The notes: generated by a model not told the origin, from the letters alone. Shown: positions 41,393-51,351, counted from the first letter of the stretch. The stretch: 64,000 nt of DNA from Myxacorys chilensis ATA2-1-KO14 (GCA_019359275.1 JAHHHP010000008.1:1-64000), one strand, 5' to 3'. Made by a program: numbers and translations.

Positions 41393-42109
41393 GTGTTTCC
41401 GATTAGCGACGACAATCCAACTCGCATTAAACCCTATGTGACGTATGGGTTGATTGCAGTCAACATCTTAGTTTTTGCATACGAACTCAGCTTAACGCCA
41501 CCGCAACTCGAAAATTTCTTCTACACGTGGGCCGTCATCCCTCAAGAGCTATCGCGGCACTTTAGCGGTGGAGAACTGGGGTATCAGCCCTTTCCCGAAT
41601 GGATTACACTATTCACCTCGCAGTTTCTACATGGTGGTTTTCTCCATGTCGCTGGAAACATGCTGTTTCTGTGGATTTTTGGCAACAACGTAGAAGATCG
41701 ATTAGGGCACGTCAAATTCTTGATTTTCTACTTGACCTGTGGAGCGCTAGCGGCGCTTTCGCAATGGTATTTCTCATCCAACTCGACGATTCCATCGCTG
41801 GGTGCGAGTGGCGCGATCGCGGGCGTGATGGGCGCATACATTCTGCGATTTCCAAAAGCTAGTGTTCTAACGCTCATTCCGCTAGGTATTCTCATTCCAG
41901 TTCGGTTGCCTGCCTACGCTTACCTTGGCATCTGGTTTCTGCAACAAGCGCTCTATGGCATTGCTAGTCTTGGCGTTCCAGCAAATATTGGAATGGAGCG
42001 GGGCGGCGTCGCCTATTGGGCACACGCTGGTGGATTCCTATTTGGAGCGGTTCTTGGCCCTCTGCTAGGACTCTTCTCGGACAGCAGTGAGGCAGAAAAA
42101 ACCTACTAA
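41393..42109 (+). CDS. Rhomboid family intramembrane serine protease
   Basis: A 238-residue six-helix membrane protease that cleaves substrates inside the bilayer. The catalytic Ser139 is in LGASGAIAGVMGAY and His211 in YWAHAGGFLFGA; HVAGNMLFLWIFGNNVEDRL (85-104) holds the conserved His and Asn of helix 2. The start is the GTG at 41393; no in-frame ATG is upstream. Substrates are unknown. Confidence 0.92.
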   Translation: MFPISDDNPTRIKPYVTYGLIAVNILVFAYELSLTPPQLENFFYTWAVIPQELSRHFSGGELGYQPFPEWITLFTSQFLHGGFLHVAGNMLFLWIFGNNVEDRLGHVKFLIFYLTCGALAALSQWYFSSNSTIPSLGASGAIAGVMGAYILRFPKASVLTLIPLGILIPVRLPAYAYLGIWFLQQALYGIASLGVPANIGMERGGVAYWAHAGGFLFGAVLGPLLGLFSDSSEAEKTY

Positions 42110-42247
42110 ATTATCTAAAAAACTGGGATGAAGTATTGCAAGGAGATCCAGGAGAGACTGATAATGAAATTAAGGAAGTCTTATCTAAATTTGCTTTCAT
42201 TTGGCAGAAACTTCAGGATTCAGCACTCATCCCAGGAGCATTGATAC

Positions 42248-42814
42248 ATGGGCGGTTTAATTAATCTCATCAAAAAACTATTTAGCGGCATTTTTTCATT
42301 TGTTGGTGGGCTGCTAGGCGGCAAAAAAAACGGCGGTTATTACATGGAGGCAGACGAATCTAAGTTTGCGCCGCTTCCTAGCAAGTCAGACGCAGAAAAT
42401 TCCGCTAAACCAGAACCCGCTAAAGTCGAGGCTACCTCTAGCGGAGCAAAAGCAGAGCCAGTCAAGGCGGCCAAAGCTTCCGTGGCGGAGTTATCAAATG
42501 CAGAACCTGTCAAAGCAGTTAAAAACTCTGTAGGGGATTCAGCAAAAGCGGTTCAAGCTTCACTCAAGTCGGCTACAGGTGCAGATAAGGAGAAAGCAGC
42601 ACCCGCCAAGGCAGAATCTGCCAAACAAGATGCTGCATCCACCAACGGTTCACAGCCTCCGGCTCCTGCCAATGTTGCTCTCAACATGCCGAAGCCAACA
42701 GTTAGCTTTGCAAGCGAGTACCTAGCGCCCAAACCAACCAGCACTCGTCGTCGGCCTGGTGCAAATATGAATTCTTTCCTTGAAATGGCAAAGAATGTAA
42801 AGCCTTCAACCTAG
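42248..42814 (+). CDS. Ala/Lys/Pro-rich protein with amphipathic N-terminus
   Basis: A 188-residue protein in three parts. Residues 1-25 (MGGLINLIKKLFSGIFSFVG) form a probable amphipathic membrane-surface helix followed by a Gly-rich turn. Residues 40-150 are low-complexity, rich in Ala, Lys, Glu and Ser with AEPVKA repeats. The C-terminus FASEYLAPKPTSTRRRPGAN and FLEMAKNVK looks conserved. I believe this layout recurs in cyanobacteria, but I know of no function. The ATG at 42248 is used; an internal ATG exists at residue 33. A strong terminator follows. Confidence 0.6.
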   Translation: MGGLINLIKKLFSGIFSFVGGLLGGKKNGGYYMEADESKFAPLPSKSDAENSAKPEPAKVEATSSGAKAEPVKAAKASVAELSNAEPVKAVKNSVGDSAKAVQASLKSATGADKEKAAPAKAESAKQDAASTNGSQPPAPANVALNMPKPTVSFASEYLAPKPTSTRRRPGANMNSFLEMAKNVKPST

Positions 42815-42847
42815 TTCTTCTTTGATTGAAGGTAGGTGTGCATTACC

Positions 42848-42884
42848 AAAAAAGCCTCTCGATCCAAGGATCGAGAGGCTTTTC
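42848..42884. terminator. Bidirectional terminator
   Basis: AAAAGCCTCTCGATC (42850-42864) and GATCGAGAGGCTTTT (42869-42883) form a 15-bp perfect stem with a 4-nt loop, flanked by A residues on one side and T residues on the other. It ends both the Ala/Lys-rich gene (plus) and the Pmp3 gene (minus). Confidence 0.9.
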
Positions 42885-42899
42885 TAATTTAGTAAAACC

Positions 42900-43082
42900 T
42901 TAGTAAACGCCTTCCCGTCGCTCTTCTGTTTTTTGAATTAGCCAAAGGGCGTGAATAATACCCGGAACCCAGCCTAGAGCAGTTAGAAGAACACTAACAA
43001 TTAAGCCTGTGCTAATGCCTGTAGTCAGAAACACAGCCAGGGGCGGAAGCAAAATAGCCGATACAAGACGTAAAAATTTCAT
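42900..43082 (-). CDS. Pmp3/YqaE (UPF0057) family membrane peptide
   Basis: A 60-residue protein with two hydrophobic helices: SAILLPPLAVFLTTGIST (with the family's LPP) and IVSVLLTALGWVPGIIHALW, including the conserved GWVPGIIHA turn. These peptides affect membrane potential and salt stress in yeast and plants; the bacterial role is unclear. A single gene that converges on the Ala/Lys-rich gene. Confidence 0.88.
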   Translation of the reverse strand: MKFLRLVSAILLPPLAVFLTTGISTGLIVSVLLTALGWVPGIIHALWLIQKTEERREGVY

Positions 43083-43287
43083 AGGATTTCTCTAACGCAT
43101 TCGTTTTATACAACATGCTTCAATTCTCATCAATCTACGATCGCATAGCTTCTCTCTTTAGACAGGATCAAACTTCATTTGCAGGTTTGATCAGGAGTGA
43201 AAGCTTCAAGGCTGACTCGCCCGTGAGATAGAGTAGAGGCTGTGCCATTGGCTTTGCCAAGCACCTTAAAACTGAAAGATAGAGATC

Positions 43288-44100
43288 ATGATCAGCCAGT
43301 CTCCAATTGTTTCTGCCAAATGGCTCCAAGAAAACTTAGCTCAAGTCGTTGTAATCGACTGTCGCTTTGCTTTGATGGAGCCGACACTCGGAGGGCAACA
43401 GTACGAAGCGGAGCATATTCCAGGAGCCTACTATTTAGATCTCGATCAGGATTTATCGAGCGCAGTTCAAAAACATGGCGGACGGCATCCGTTACCAGAT
43501 CCGAAAAAGCTAAGTGCCAAACTTTCTGCAATGGGCATTACCGACTCTAACTTGGTCGTTGCCTACGATGATTCTCGGTTTGCATTCGCAGCTCGGTTGT
43601 GGTGGCTATTGCGATATTTAGGTCATGACCGCGCTGCCGTTTTAGATGGCGGATTCCAAGCTTGGAAAGCAGCAGGAGGCGCAGTCACTCTTGACATTCC
43701 ACCCCAGACATCAGGAAGATTCATCCCAAGTCCCCGTCCTGACTGGGTTGTAGACATAGAAGCAGTGAAAGCCAAAAAGGACTCCCCTGTTGTTGCATTA
43801 GTCGATTCTCGCGAACCAGAACGTTATCGAGGAGAGCGAGAGCCAATCGACCCGATCGCAGGTCACATTCCGGGTGCAGTCAATTATCCTTGGCAAGAGG
43901 TAACGACCGAGCAAGGGTATTTGAAGTCAGATGATCAATTGCGCGATCGCTGGTCAGATCTTCAGTCCGCAGAAGAAATTTTAGTCTACTGCGGTTCGGG
44001 TGTTTCAGCCTGCGTTAATTTGCTTTCTCTTGCCGCGATCAATCGAGACGGTAAGCTGTACGGCGGGAGCTGGAGTGATTGGTGTTCTTATCAACTGTGA
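43288..44100 (+). CDS. Sulfurtransferase (mercaptopyruvate/thiosulfate type)
   Basis: A 270-residue, two-domain rhodanese. The N-terminal inactive domain has QYEAEHIPGAYYLDLDQDLS and the C-terminal active domain GHIPGAVNYPW and the Cys loop YCGSGVSACVNL. CGSGV(T/S)A is the loop form of 3-mercaptopyruvate sulfurtransferases (SseA-like) rather than CRKGVTA of thiosulfate enzymes. GSWSDWCSYQL closes the protein. Location is probably cytoplasmic, as no signal peptide is seen. Confidence 0.88.
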   Translation: MISQSPIVSAKWLQENLAQVVVIDCRFALMEPTLGGQQYEAEHIPGAYYLDLDQDLSSAVQKHGGRHPLPDPKKLSAKLSAMGITDSNLVVAYDDSRFAFAARLWWLLRYLGHDRAAVLDGGFQAWKAAGGAVTLDIPPQTSGRFIPSPRPDWVVDIEAVKAKKDSPVVALVDSREPERYRGEREPIDPIAGHIPGAVNYPWQEVTTEQGYLKSDDQLRDRWSDLQSAEEILVYCGSGVSACVNLLSLAAINRDGKLYGGSWSDWCSYQL

Positions 44101-44115
44101 CTCTTCTATCAGAAA

Positions 44116-45126
44116 TTATTGAATCAAATTCTGACGGGGATTGAAGGTTTCAAACTGGCGTAATTTTTCGTATAACTCACGCTCTTGCTCGGTTAGTTCT
44201 TTCGGAAACGCAATCTGAATTTCAACAATCTGGTCGCCTCGAGTGATTCCATCTTCTGAAGTACTTGCGACTGGGTAGCCTTTATTCGCTAATCGCAGCC
44301 GTTGCCCCGATCGTACCCCCGCCGGAATATTCATTTTCACCATGCCATCCAATGTTGGCACCTCGATTGCGCCACCTAGCACCGCTTCACTGGGCGTGAT
44401 CGGCAGTTGACACACGATGTCGGCATCCTCAACTTTGAAAAAAGAATGGGGAGAAACTTCAATTTTTAGATACAGATCGCCGCCGTTTACCCCCTGTCCT
44501 TTCAGCCGAACGCGTTGACCTGACACCATTCCGGACGGCATATTAACTTCTAGCGATCGCCCGTCTTCTAGGCGAATTCGCTCTCGCCCACCTGCGTAGG
44601 CTTTTTCTAGGGGAACCGTTAACCTGGCTTCCGCATCCCGACGAGCAGGCGGACGAGGGGTGCTGACGGTATAACTCGTTTTGCTCGTGCCCGGACGAAA
44701 AACATCTTCCACTGGCGCGCGGGGCGGTTCACGGCGAGGGGCAGTTCTGGTTGTAGTTGTAGTTGTAGTTCGTGGGGATGCGGTAGAACTGGCAGAAGTC
44801 CGGCTTAAAAACTGATCGAAGAAGTCATTGAAGTTGCGAAACGCGCCAAAATCGACCTCTCCCCCTCGTCCGTTCCGTCCATTCTTCTGAAACCCGCGCT
44901 GCTGCCAAAAATTTCCATATTGGTCATACTGCGATCGCTTTGCTACATCCGATAGCACGGCATACGCCTCACTGAGGTCTTTAAATTTTTCCTCAGCCGC
45001 TTTGTCACCTTGATTGACATCGGGATGATATTGTCTCGCAAGCCGACGGTAGGAGCGCTTGATCTCGTCCATTGACGCATCTCTAGCAACTTCTAAGATT
45101 TCATAATAGTTACGGAAATTTTGCAT
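44116..45126 (-). CDS. dnaJ: DnaJ-type co-chaperone with C-terminal domain (DnaJ3-like)
   Basis: A 336-residue type II J protein. The J domain (6-70) has [18 protein letters not shown], so it can stimulate DnaK ATPase. Residues 75-165 are a Gly/Phe and then Thr/Arg/Pro-rich linker, including a run of Thr. The C-terminal substrate-binding domains follow, with [20 protein letters not shown] and [20 protein letters not shown]. There is no zinc-finger domain. It lies 82 bp downstream of dnaK, an adjacency matching the cyanobacterial dnaK3-dnaJ3 pair. Confidence 0.9.
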   Translation of the reverse strand: MQNFRNYYEILEVARDASMDEIKRSYRRLARQYHPDVNQGDKAAEEKFKDLSEAYAVLSDVAKRSQYDQYGNFWQQRGFQKNGRNGRGGEVDFGAFRNFNDFFDQFLSRTSASSTASPRTTTTTTTRTAPRREPPRAPVEDVFRPGTSKTSYTVSTPRPPARRDAEARLTVPLEKAYAGGRERIRLEDGRSLEVNMPSGMVSGQRVRLKGQGVNGGDLYLKIEVSPHSFFKVEDADIVCQLPITPSEAVLGGAIEVPTLDGMVKMNIPAGVRSGQRLRLANKGYPVASTSEDGITRGDQIVEIQIAFPKELTEQERELYEKLRQFETFNPRQNLIQ

Positions 45127-45150
45127 AGAGCGTGGTTAGAAATAGAGCAT

Positions 45151-45200
45151 GAGTGCAGAGCGAAGACTGAAAGAATACCTCACTTCTTCGCTCTGCACTC
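45151..45200 (-). other. Strong hairpin between dnaK and dnaJ
   Basis: Arms 45151-45165 (GAGTGCAGAGCGAAG) and 45186-45200 pair perfectly over 15 bp around a 20-nt loop. A run of eight A residues (minus strand) precedes the stem directly after the dnaK stop codon. In mRNA orientation no T run follows it, so this is more likely an RNA-processing, stability or attenuation element than a terminator. On the plus strand it would look like a terminator. Confidence 0.7.
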
Positions 45201-45208
45201 ACTTTTTT

Positions 45209-48091
45209 TTACAGCCAATCGTCTTCGTCATCCCAGTTATCTTGAGCGTAGTTGGGACGAGCGGGACGTTTTTTAGAGGAATCGCTACGATTGGCTCTGC
45301 CAAAGTCTGGAGCATCAGGTGAGCGGCGGCTGCCAATTTCAGGTCGACTGGACGAGTAACCAGAACCATTATCGCGTCGAGGAGCATCTAGATCTGGATT
45401 TCGGCGGGGAGGATCTTGTCTCGGTGAGCCGTAGTTCTGCTGAGAACCACGACTGGCTCCGCCAAACTCCGCCGGATCATAGAAATCAGAATCGCGCCGA
45501 GTCCCGTTACCTCGGTTTCTAGAAGTATCTCGACTGCCGTAAGGATCTTGTGAAGGGGTGCGATTGGCTCCGCCAAACTCCGCAGGATCATCGCCATAAG
45601 ACGGAGCGCTGTAGGGGTCTCGGCTTCTAGAGCGGTCTGGATTCGCGTATGGATCGCGGCTAGTTGAGGGGCGATTAGCTCTGCCCAACTCCGTCGAATC
45701 GTAGGAGTCGCGGTTTATATCACGATTGGCTCTGCCCAATGAAGAATCGCGGCCTCTAGAGGAGTCTGAATTGGCATACGGGTCACGACTGGCTGGAGGA
45801 CGATTGGTTCTGCCAAACTCCGCAGGATCATTGTATGGATCTTGATATGGATCTCGATTCGGCGAAGTTTGACCGCTGTAAGGATCGCGACTAGCTCCGC
45901 CAAGCTCTGAAGAATCATAGCGATCGTTGGGTACACCATCGAAGGAATCACGCCTACTATCATTCTGGCTATAGCTATCCCGACCATAGCTATCTCGACT
46001 AGCAGCAGCATTATCGCGATCGCGGCTACTGCTATCCCGTCCATAGGTGTAGTTGTCGCGCCCGTAGGTATAGTTATCACGTCCGTAACTATTGTTATCA
46101 CGTCCGTAGTTACCTTGCCCATAGCTACCTTGCCCATAGCTACTTTGTCCGGCATTCCAGTAATCACGAGATGACCCATAAGGATCACGAGGTTCGGGGT
46201 AGTAGTAATCTTCGTCGTCTTCGAGGAAAAAGTTTTTGATCGACTCGAAGAAGCCGCCTTCGCCTTCATCAAGTTTGGTCTGTTGATAGACCTCACGATT
46301 GAGATCGTACAGAGCATCTTTGAGATCTGCCTCAGCAATGTCTACGCCGCGATCGTCGTTGTTTGCCAATGCTTCTCGGAGGCGCTGCACTTGCGGTTCA
46401 ATACGATTGCGATAGGGGCTCACAAACGTCATGCCGAAGTCAAGCGTTGCTTCTCGCAGTTGACGCTCAGCTTGAAAGGTCAGCGCTTCTGCTCGATTTC
46501 GCTTCTCAACTTTTTCTTTACGGAGCCGATCGATTTCGGCATATTCTTCAGCGCTGCGAATCATTTGCCGGATTTCATCTTCGCTCAGATTCGATGCACC
46601 TTGAATGGTAATACTCTGCTCGCGCCCGGTGGTGCGATCCATCGCGGTAACTTGCAGAATGCCGTTAGCGTCTACATCAAATGACACTTGAATTTGCGGA
46701 ATTCCACGCGGTGCCGGTGGAATGCCCATCAGCTTGAAGCGCCCCAGCGATTTGTTACCCGATGCCATCTCCCGTTCGCCTTGCAGAACGTGGACTTCGA
46801 CCATCGTTTGGTTATCTTCTGATGTTGAGAAGGTGTCGGATCGGCGAGTAGGAATCGTTGTGCCGCGTGGAATCAGCTTTTTCATCACGCCGCCGATCGT
46901 TTCTAAGCCAACCGAAATTGGGGTCACATCGAGCAACAAAATGTCCTTTAAATCGCCCGCTAAAATCCCAGCTTGAATTGCGGCTCCGACAGCAACGACT
47001 TCATCAGGATTGACATTCTGATTTGGTTCGAGATTGATCAGCGATCGCACGACTTCTTGCACCATCGGAATTCGGGTCGAACCGCCGACTAGCACCACTT
47101 CATCAATATCATCGGGCATCATTTCGGCATCGCGAAACGCTTGACGCAGAGGACCCCGCAAACGGCTCAAGAGATCACCACACAATCCCTCAAACTGCGA
47201 TCGCGTCATCCGGGTTTCTAAATGCTTGGGACCGTCTTCTGTTGCGGTAATAAACGGCAAATTAATGGCAGTTACACTAACTCCGGAAAGCTCAATCTTC
47301 GCTTTCTCTGCAGCTTCGGTGAGACGCTGCAGCGCTTGACGATCTTTGCGTAAATCAATGCCTTCTTGCTCTAAGAACTGCTCTGCCAGCCAATCGACAA
47401 TTTTATTATCAAAGTCATTGCCGCCCAGCTGTGTGTCACCGCTCGTGCCTCTGACTTCAAAGACACCATCGCCCACATCTAGAATCGAGACATCAAACGT
47501 ACCGCCACCTAGATCAAACACAAGAATTGTTTCTTGACTGACGCGATCGAGACCGTAAGCTAACGAGGCAGCTGTCGGTTCATTCAAAATCCGCTTCACA
47601 TCGAGTCCGGCAATCCGTCCAGCATCGCGGGTCGCTTGGCGCTGAGAATCATTAAAGTAGGCGGGCACAGTGATTACTGCCCCGGTCACGGGTTCTCCCA
47701 AATAGCGAGTAGCTTCATCGGCTAACTTCTTGAGAACCAGAGCCGAGATCTCTTCAGGCGAAAAGTCGCGATTGAGGCGAGGGCATTTGATTCGGATGTT
47801 GCCCGCCTCGTCTTTGCGGATCGTATAAGGAACTCGCTTCGATTCGGGCGAAAGTTCGGCGTATTTGCGCCCCACAAAGCGCTTCACTGCAAAAAATGTA
47901 TTTTGCGGATCAAGGACGGCTTGCCGTCTAGCGAGTTGCCCCACCATCCGTTCTTCGTCTTTGCTGACAGCAACCACGGAAGGAGTTGTCCGCGTGCCTT
48001 CTGCGTTGGCGATGACCACTGGCTTCCCGCCCTCCATGACCGCCACCACCGAGTTTGTAGTTCCCAGGTCAATACCAACGACTCTGCCCAT
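45209..48091 (-). CDS. dnaK: Hsp70 chaperone DnaK with a long repetitive tail (DnaK3-like)
   Basis: A 960-residue Hsp70; the usual length is about 640. The ATPase domain has [13 protein letters not shown] (5-17), the phosphate-2 block [16 protein letters not shown] and [14 protein letters not shown]; the substrate-binding domain and lid follow to about 625. Residues about 630-960 are low-complexity, rich in Ser, Arg, Asp, Tyr and Gly: first YGQG/YGRD repeats, then about seven copies of a [EDS][FL]G[RG]ANR-like motif, then a terminal [10 protein letters not shown]. The tail and the dnaJ neighbour suggest the thylakoid-associated DnaK3 type (inference). No CIRCE element is visible upstream. Confidence 0.93.
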   Translation of the reverse strand: MGRVVGIDLGTTNSVVAVMEGGKPVVIANAEGTRTTPSVVAVSKDEERMVGQLARRQAVLDPQNTFFAVKRFVGRKYAELSPESKRVPYTIRKDEAGNIRIKCPRLNRDFSPEEISALVLKKLADEATRYLGEPVTGAVITVPAYFNDSQRQATRDAGRIAGLDVKRILNEPTAASLAYGLDRVSQETILVFDLGGGTFDVSILDVGDGVFEVRGTSGDTQLGGNDFDNKIVDWLAEQFLEQEGIDLRKDRQALQRLTEAAEKAKIELSGVSVTAINLPFITATEDGPKHLETRMTRSQFEGLCGDLLSRLRGPLRQAFRDAEMMPDDIDEVVLVGGSTRIPMVQEVVRSLINLEPNQNVNPDEVVAVGAAIQAGILAGDLKDILLLDVTPISVGLETIGGVMKKLIPRGTTIPTRRSDTFSTSEDNQTMVEVHVLQGEREMASGNKSLGRFKLMGIPPAPRGIPQIQVSFDVDANGILQVTAMDRTTGREQSITIQGASNLSEDEIRQMIRSAEEYAEIDRLRKEKVEKRNRAEALTFQAERQLREATLDFGMTFVSPYRNRIEPQVQRLREALANNDDRGVDIAEADLKDALYDLNREVYQQTKLDEGEGGFFESIKNFFLEDDEDYYYPEPRDPYGSSRDYWNAGQSSYGQGSYGQGNYGRDNNSYGRDNYTYGRDNYTYGRDSSSRDRDNAAASRDSYGRDSYSQNDSRRDSFDGVPNDRYDSSELGGASRDPYSGQTSPNRDPYQDPYNDPAEFGRTNRPPASRDPYANSDSSRGRDSSLGRANRDINRDSYDSTELGRANRPSTSRDPYANPDRSRSRDPYSAPSYGDDPAEFGGANRTPSQDPYGSRDTSRNRGNGTRRDSDFYDPAEFGGASRGSQQNYGSPRQDPPRRNPDLDAPRRDNGSGYSSSRPEIGSRRSPDAPDFGRANRSDSSKKRPARPNYAQDNWDDEDDWL

Positions 48092-48467
48092 GTTCTTTGC
48101 TGAAGCTAATGTTGAGAATTGCTGGATTCATTCTATCTTGCTAGGGCAAGAGGGGATAAGAAAAGGAATGAGGGATGCCTCCGATTATGCTTTACAAGTA
48201 GAGGGAACGGAGTGTCGGAGCATCACTTTTGCAAAGAAATTGTTCACTAGAAGATGATAAATGTAGACGCCTGAAGCATAAAGTCTTACACGGTTGCCTT
48301 AGCCTTCTCACTCTAAGTTTCTCTGTACAGCTTGGTAGAGCAATACATTGTCAGGCTGATCATTCTGTCAAGCTAAAAATCTCAAGGTAAAATTGTCGCA
48401 CAGTCTTACATTAAACAAGCATTAGACAAAAAGCTTGACCCATTATCGGGCAGGGGAGCAACGACTA
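48092..48467. other. Intergenic region between dnaK and the DUF29 gene
   Basis: Divergent promoter region with no gene. A single GGGATG heptamer remnant near 48160 is the only repeat seen. I find no CIRCE inverted repeat for HrcA. Confidence 0.4.
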
Positions 48468-48908
48468 ATGAGTAAAGCAACACTTTATGATCAAGATTTC
48501 CTGCAATGGACGCAACAACAAGCGGAGTACCTGCGGAATGGATGCTGGGCGGGGTTGGACGTTGAAAATTTGGCAGAGGAATTAGAAGCGTTGGGGCGTA
48601 GTGAACAGAGAGAACTTGGCAGCTACTTACAGATCCTTTTGATGCACCTACTTAAATGCCAGTATCAGCCTGAGCGAAGAACCAAAAGTTGGGATGATAC
48701 CCTCTCTAACTGCCGGGACAAGATTCAAGATTGCTTGGAAGATACTCCTAGCTTGCAACGTTTTCTTCAAGACTCAGAGTGGGTGGAGAAGTATTACCGA
48801 CGCGCTCGCCGAGATGCAGCGAGAGAAACGCAAAAGCCAGTGGCAACATTTCCAACTGAGTGCCCCTACCCGGTTGAGCAGGTTCTTGATGCAGATTTTT
48901 TAGTTTGA
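48468..48908 (+). CDS. DUF29 family protein
   Basis: A 146-residue soluble, mostly helical protein. YDQDFLQWTQQQAEYLRNG and DVENLAEELEALGRSEQREL open it, and FPTECPYPVEQVLDADFL closes it, the standard DUF29 ends. The function is unknown; the family is highly expanded in cyanobacteria and found near mobile regions. The ATG at 48468 is preferred to the TTG at 48435. A dead relative lies near 62.8 kb. Confidence 0.88.
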   Translation: MSKATLYDQDFLQWTQQQAEYLRNGCWAGLDVENLAEELEALGRSEQRELGSYLQILLMHLLKCQYQPERRTKSWDDTLSNCRDKIQDCLEDTPSLQRFLQDSEWVEKYYRRARRDAARETQKPVATFPTECPYPVEQVLDADFLV

Positions 48909-49150
48909 CTTATCTTTTAGTCTATTTTCTATAGCGATTGAATCTGTCGTCGCGGTGGTTTAGTCAGCGGGTCACATCAATAAATACGTTGCTCTACACC
49001 AGAAGAATGATTCTTCGCAGCTTGTGATAGCGAAGCGCAGAAATGGGACATTCTATATCTAAGGAAAAGGCGGAAGAGAAAAGATCTTTGCCTTGCTCGA
49101 ACAGGTGTGTTCCAACGATCTGTAGAAGGCTAAATTCATGATGTTTGGTT

Positions 49151-49717
49151 ATGGTTCAGCGATCCTTCGGAGCTTGGCAAAGCCAGTCGCTTCTGATTCT
49201 CAGCATTCTTGTTTTAGGGCTAACACCTTGGGCAGCAGTGGCTCAGTCCTTGCCCGATTCACCCGTTGATGCTTCGCCTGCGGCTCCAAAAGATGCTTCG
49301 CCTGCGGGTCTAACAAATGATCAAAATCGAACGGTTCGGCTCGTGGTGAAGTTGAAAAAGCGGCGGGTCTATGTGTATGACGGTGAAACCGTAATTGCCA
49401 GCTACCCGGTTGCGATCGGTAGATCGGGTTGGGAAACTCCCGTCGGCGAACATCAGGTGCTTAATAAAGAAGTGAATCCTATTTTCACTAGTTTCAAGAC
49501 GGGTAGTAAAATTCAACCCGGCTATGACAATCCGCTTGGGGTACGCTGGATTGGTATTTGGACAGACGGTAAAACTCAGATTGGGTTTCACGGCACAAAT
49601 CAACCCGAGTCGATCGGGCAAGCGGTGTCACATGGTTGCCTTCGCATGTGGAATAAAGATGTGACCCAGCTATTTGAGCAGGTTGAGGTCGGAACACCAG
49701 TTTCTGTGCAACCCTAG
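49151..49717 (+). CDS. L,D-transpeptidase (YkuD family)
   Basis: A 188-residue exported enzyme that cross-links or modifies peptidoglycan. Residues 1-31 form a signal peptide ending in AAVAQS. A Pro/Ala/Ser linker follows, with a duplicated DASPA element, then the YkuD domain from about 62. The catalytic set is His147 in GFHGTN, His161 and Cys163 in SHGCLRMWN. The ATG at 49151 directly precedes the signal peptide. It is 29 bp before the DUF2141 gene and probably in one transcript with it. Confidence 0.93.
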   Translation: MVQRSFGAWQSQSLLILSILVLGLTPWAAVAQSLPDSPVDASPAAPKDASPAGLTNDQNRTVRLVVKLKKRRVYVYDGETVIASYPVAIGRSGWETPVGEHQVLNKEVNPIFTSFKTGSKIQPGYDNPLGVRWIGIWTDGKTQIGFHGTNQPESIGQAVSHGCLRMWNKDVTQLFEQVEVGTPVSVQP

Positions 49718-49746
49718 TAGAAGTCACATCTTTTGCAAGGAGCGGT

Positions 49747-50208
49747 ATGGCGAGGTCAGTTCAAATTGGTGCTGTTTTGCTAACTGTATTGAGTAGCTTG
49801 ATGTCTGCCTCGCACGCGACAGCAGAGTCAACCAAACTGAAGGTCGAAGTCGATGGGTTGCGGAGTCAGCGGGGAAATATCTGCTACAGCATTTTCGCAA
49901 GCAAGCAAGGATTTCCCACCGAAACGACAAATGCGGTGCGAAATCAGTGCGTTAAAATCACGAACCGTTCGTTTGAAGTCGAGATTCAGAACCTTAAACC
50001 TGGGAATTATGCGATCGCGGTATTGCACGATGCCAATGGTGACAAACAAGCGAATCGAAACGGACTTGGCATTCCTACAGAAGGCTTTGGGTTCTCTAAA
50101 AATCCAGCGATTCGCTTAAGCGCTCCGAGCTTTTCGGAAACGGCGTTTCGAGTGGCAGGCGGATCAACCAAGGTTCAAATTCAGTTGAAATATCTGTTAG
50201 GAGGGTAA
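49747..50208 (+). CDS. DUF2141 family secreted protein
   Basis: A 153-residue protein with a signal peptide ending near SASHATAES. The DUF2141 pattern is clear: LKVEVDGLRSQRGNICYSIF, LKPGNYAIAVLHDANGDKQA and GLGIPTEGFGFSKNP. The function is unknown; it is an all-beta periplasmic or outer-membrane-associated fold. It shares orientation with the transpeptidase and overlaps the DUF4126 stop on the other strand by 12 bp. Confidence 0.88.
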   Translation: MARSVQIGAVLLTVLSSLMSASHATAESTKLKVEVDGLRSQRGNICYSIFASKQGFPTETTNAVRNQCVKITNRSFEVEIQNLKPGNYAIAVLHDANGDKQANRNGLGIPTEGFGFSKNPAIRLSAPSFSETAFRVAGGSTKVQIQLKYLLGG

Positions 50209-50817
50209 ATCCGTTGGCTTGGCGCGACGAAATCGAGCGATTAGCTGCACAAGTTTGTAGAGCGCAAACCCTAACAGCGCAATCACTAGAACGCCAGCTA
50301 AGACAGGCACAGTAAAGGCTAATACCGATAGCGAAATAGACATTACTAGCTCTAACGCAGCAAAAATCGGATTAGCCAGTCCGCCTGAAGCGGTCGTTGA
50401 TGTGCCTCGCAATAGATTTAGCAAACCTTTCGTCAGTCCAGCAGTTCCGCCGCCTGCAACAAGCGCAAGCGTCCACTGGATCAGCGGGTTCATGTCAGGT
50501 GCAACCGAGGCAGCAACCACTGTGCCTGCAATAACTGCCGCTGGAGTTGCAAGAACGTCCAAGGCGTGATCAAACCAGGGAATCGAGTAGCCCACCACTT
50601 CTAAAACCGAAGCGATCGCAAATAGCGTCAAGGCTTGAGGATTCTCAATCCAGTCAAAGTTTGGCGGCAAATCGTAGTGCCCTAATACCGATACGGCGCT
50701 CAGAGCAAGTAAGGGCACAAATACCCGAAAGCCAGAGGCAGCGCTGAGGCTGATTGCTAACATCAGTTCGATCAGAACGTGCGGATCAAGCAGTTGAGAC
50801 ACAAGACGTTTAGGCAA
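50197..50817 (-). CDS. DUF4126 family membrane protein
   Basis: A protein of up to 206 residues with about five hydrophobic helices. AISLSAASGFRVFVPLLALS at the N-terminus and LVAGGGTAGLTKGLLNLLRG in the middle are DUF4126 marks. The TTG at 50817 is the longest start; a GTG at 50802 is as plausible. The function is unknown. It converges on the DUF2141 gene. Confidence 0.82.
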   Translation of the reverse strand: MPKRLVSQLLDPHVLIELMLAISLSAASGFRVFVPLLALSAVSVLGHYDLPPNFDWIENPQALTLFAIASVLEVVGYSIPWFDHALDVLATPAAVIAGTVVAASVAPDMNPLIQWTLALVAGGGTAGLTKGLLNLLRGTSTTASGGLANPIFAALELVMSISLSVLAFTVPVLAGVLVIALLGFALYKLVQLIARFRRAKPTDLPS

Positions 50818-50952
50818 ACTTCACTTTCAGTGTAAGAGACAAGACTAATCTCTACTACAGGCCAACCGAATCATATCGAGTAGAGGAATCTCCCCCAGAC
50901 GAGGCAACCAGTTTCTCTCAAACTAAAAGCTATAGGGTTTAGAGGTAATGAT

Positions 50953-51351
50953 ATGAGTGCGGCGTCTTGGAATCAGCAGGGGTGTCAGCTTTGTGAGCAA
51001 GAACAGTACGGTGAGGCGATCGCGGCATTTGATCAGGCGATCGCGCTTGCTCCAAGTTTTGCGGAAGCCTGGAACAACCGAGGAAATGCGCTATCGGGTC
51101 TAAAGCGGTTTGCTGAGGCGCTGGGGTCGTACGATCGCGCGGTGCTGATGCAGCCTGATCACCATCAGGCCTGGTTTAACCGAGGATTGCTGCTTACCGA
51201 GATGCAGGCGTATGGCAATGCGCTGGAGTGCTTCGATCGAGCCATCGACCTTTATCCTGATCCGTGTTACCTACACGCTAGAGAATCCATTTGGCTTAAG
51301 AAAAAGCTGATTCCGATCTATCAGCAGAACGAATTCGCTCGTCGAGTCTAA
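50953..51351 (+). CDS. Tetratricopeptide repeat protein
   Basis: A 132-residue protein of three TPR units: EAIAAFDQAIALAPSFAEAW, EALGSYDRAVLMQPDHHQAW and NALECFDRAIDLYPDPCYLH, each about 34 residues. No other domain and no signal peptide are seen. It is probably a protein-binding adaptor. A single gene. Confidence 0.88.
   Translation: MSAASWNQQGCQLCEQEQYGEAIAAFDQAIALAPSFAEAWNNRGNALSGLKRFAEALGSYDRAVLMQPDHHQAWFNRGLLLTEMQAYGNALECFDRAIDLYPDPCYLHARESIWLKKKLIPIYQQNEFARRV

Noticed and set aside
45166..45208. Plus-strand intrinsic terminator between dnaJ and dnaK
   Set aside because: The T run is on the plus strand, where no gene is transcribed; it is more simply the A run after the dnaK stop.
48092..48300. 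CIRCE element upstream of dnaK
   Set aside because: No TTAGCACTC-N9-GAGTGCTAA inverted repeat is found.
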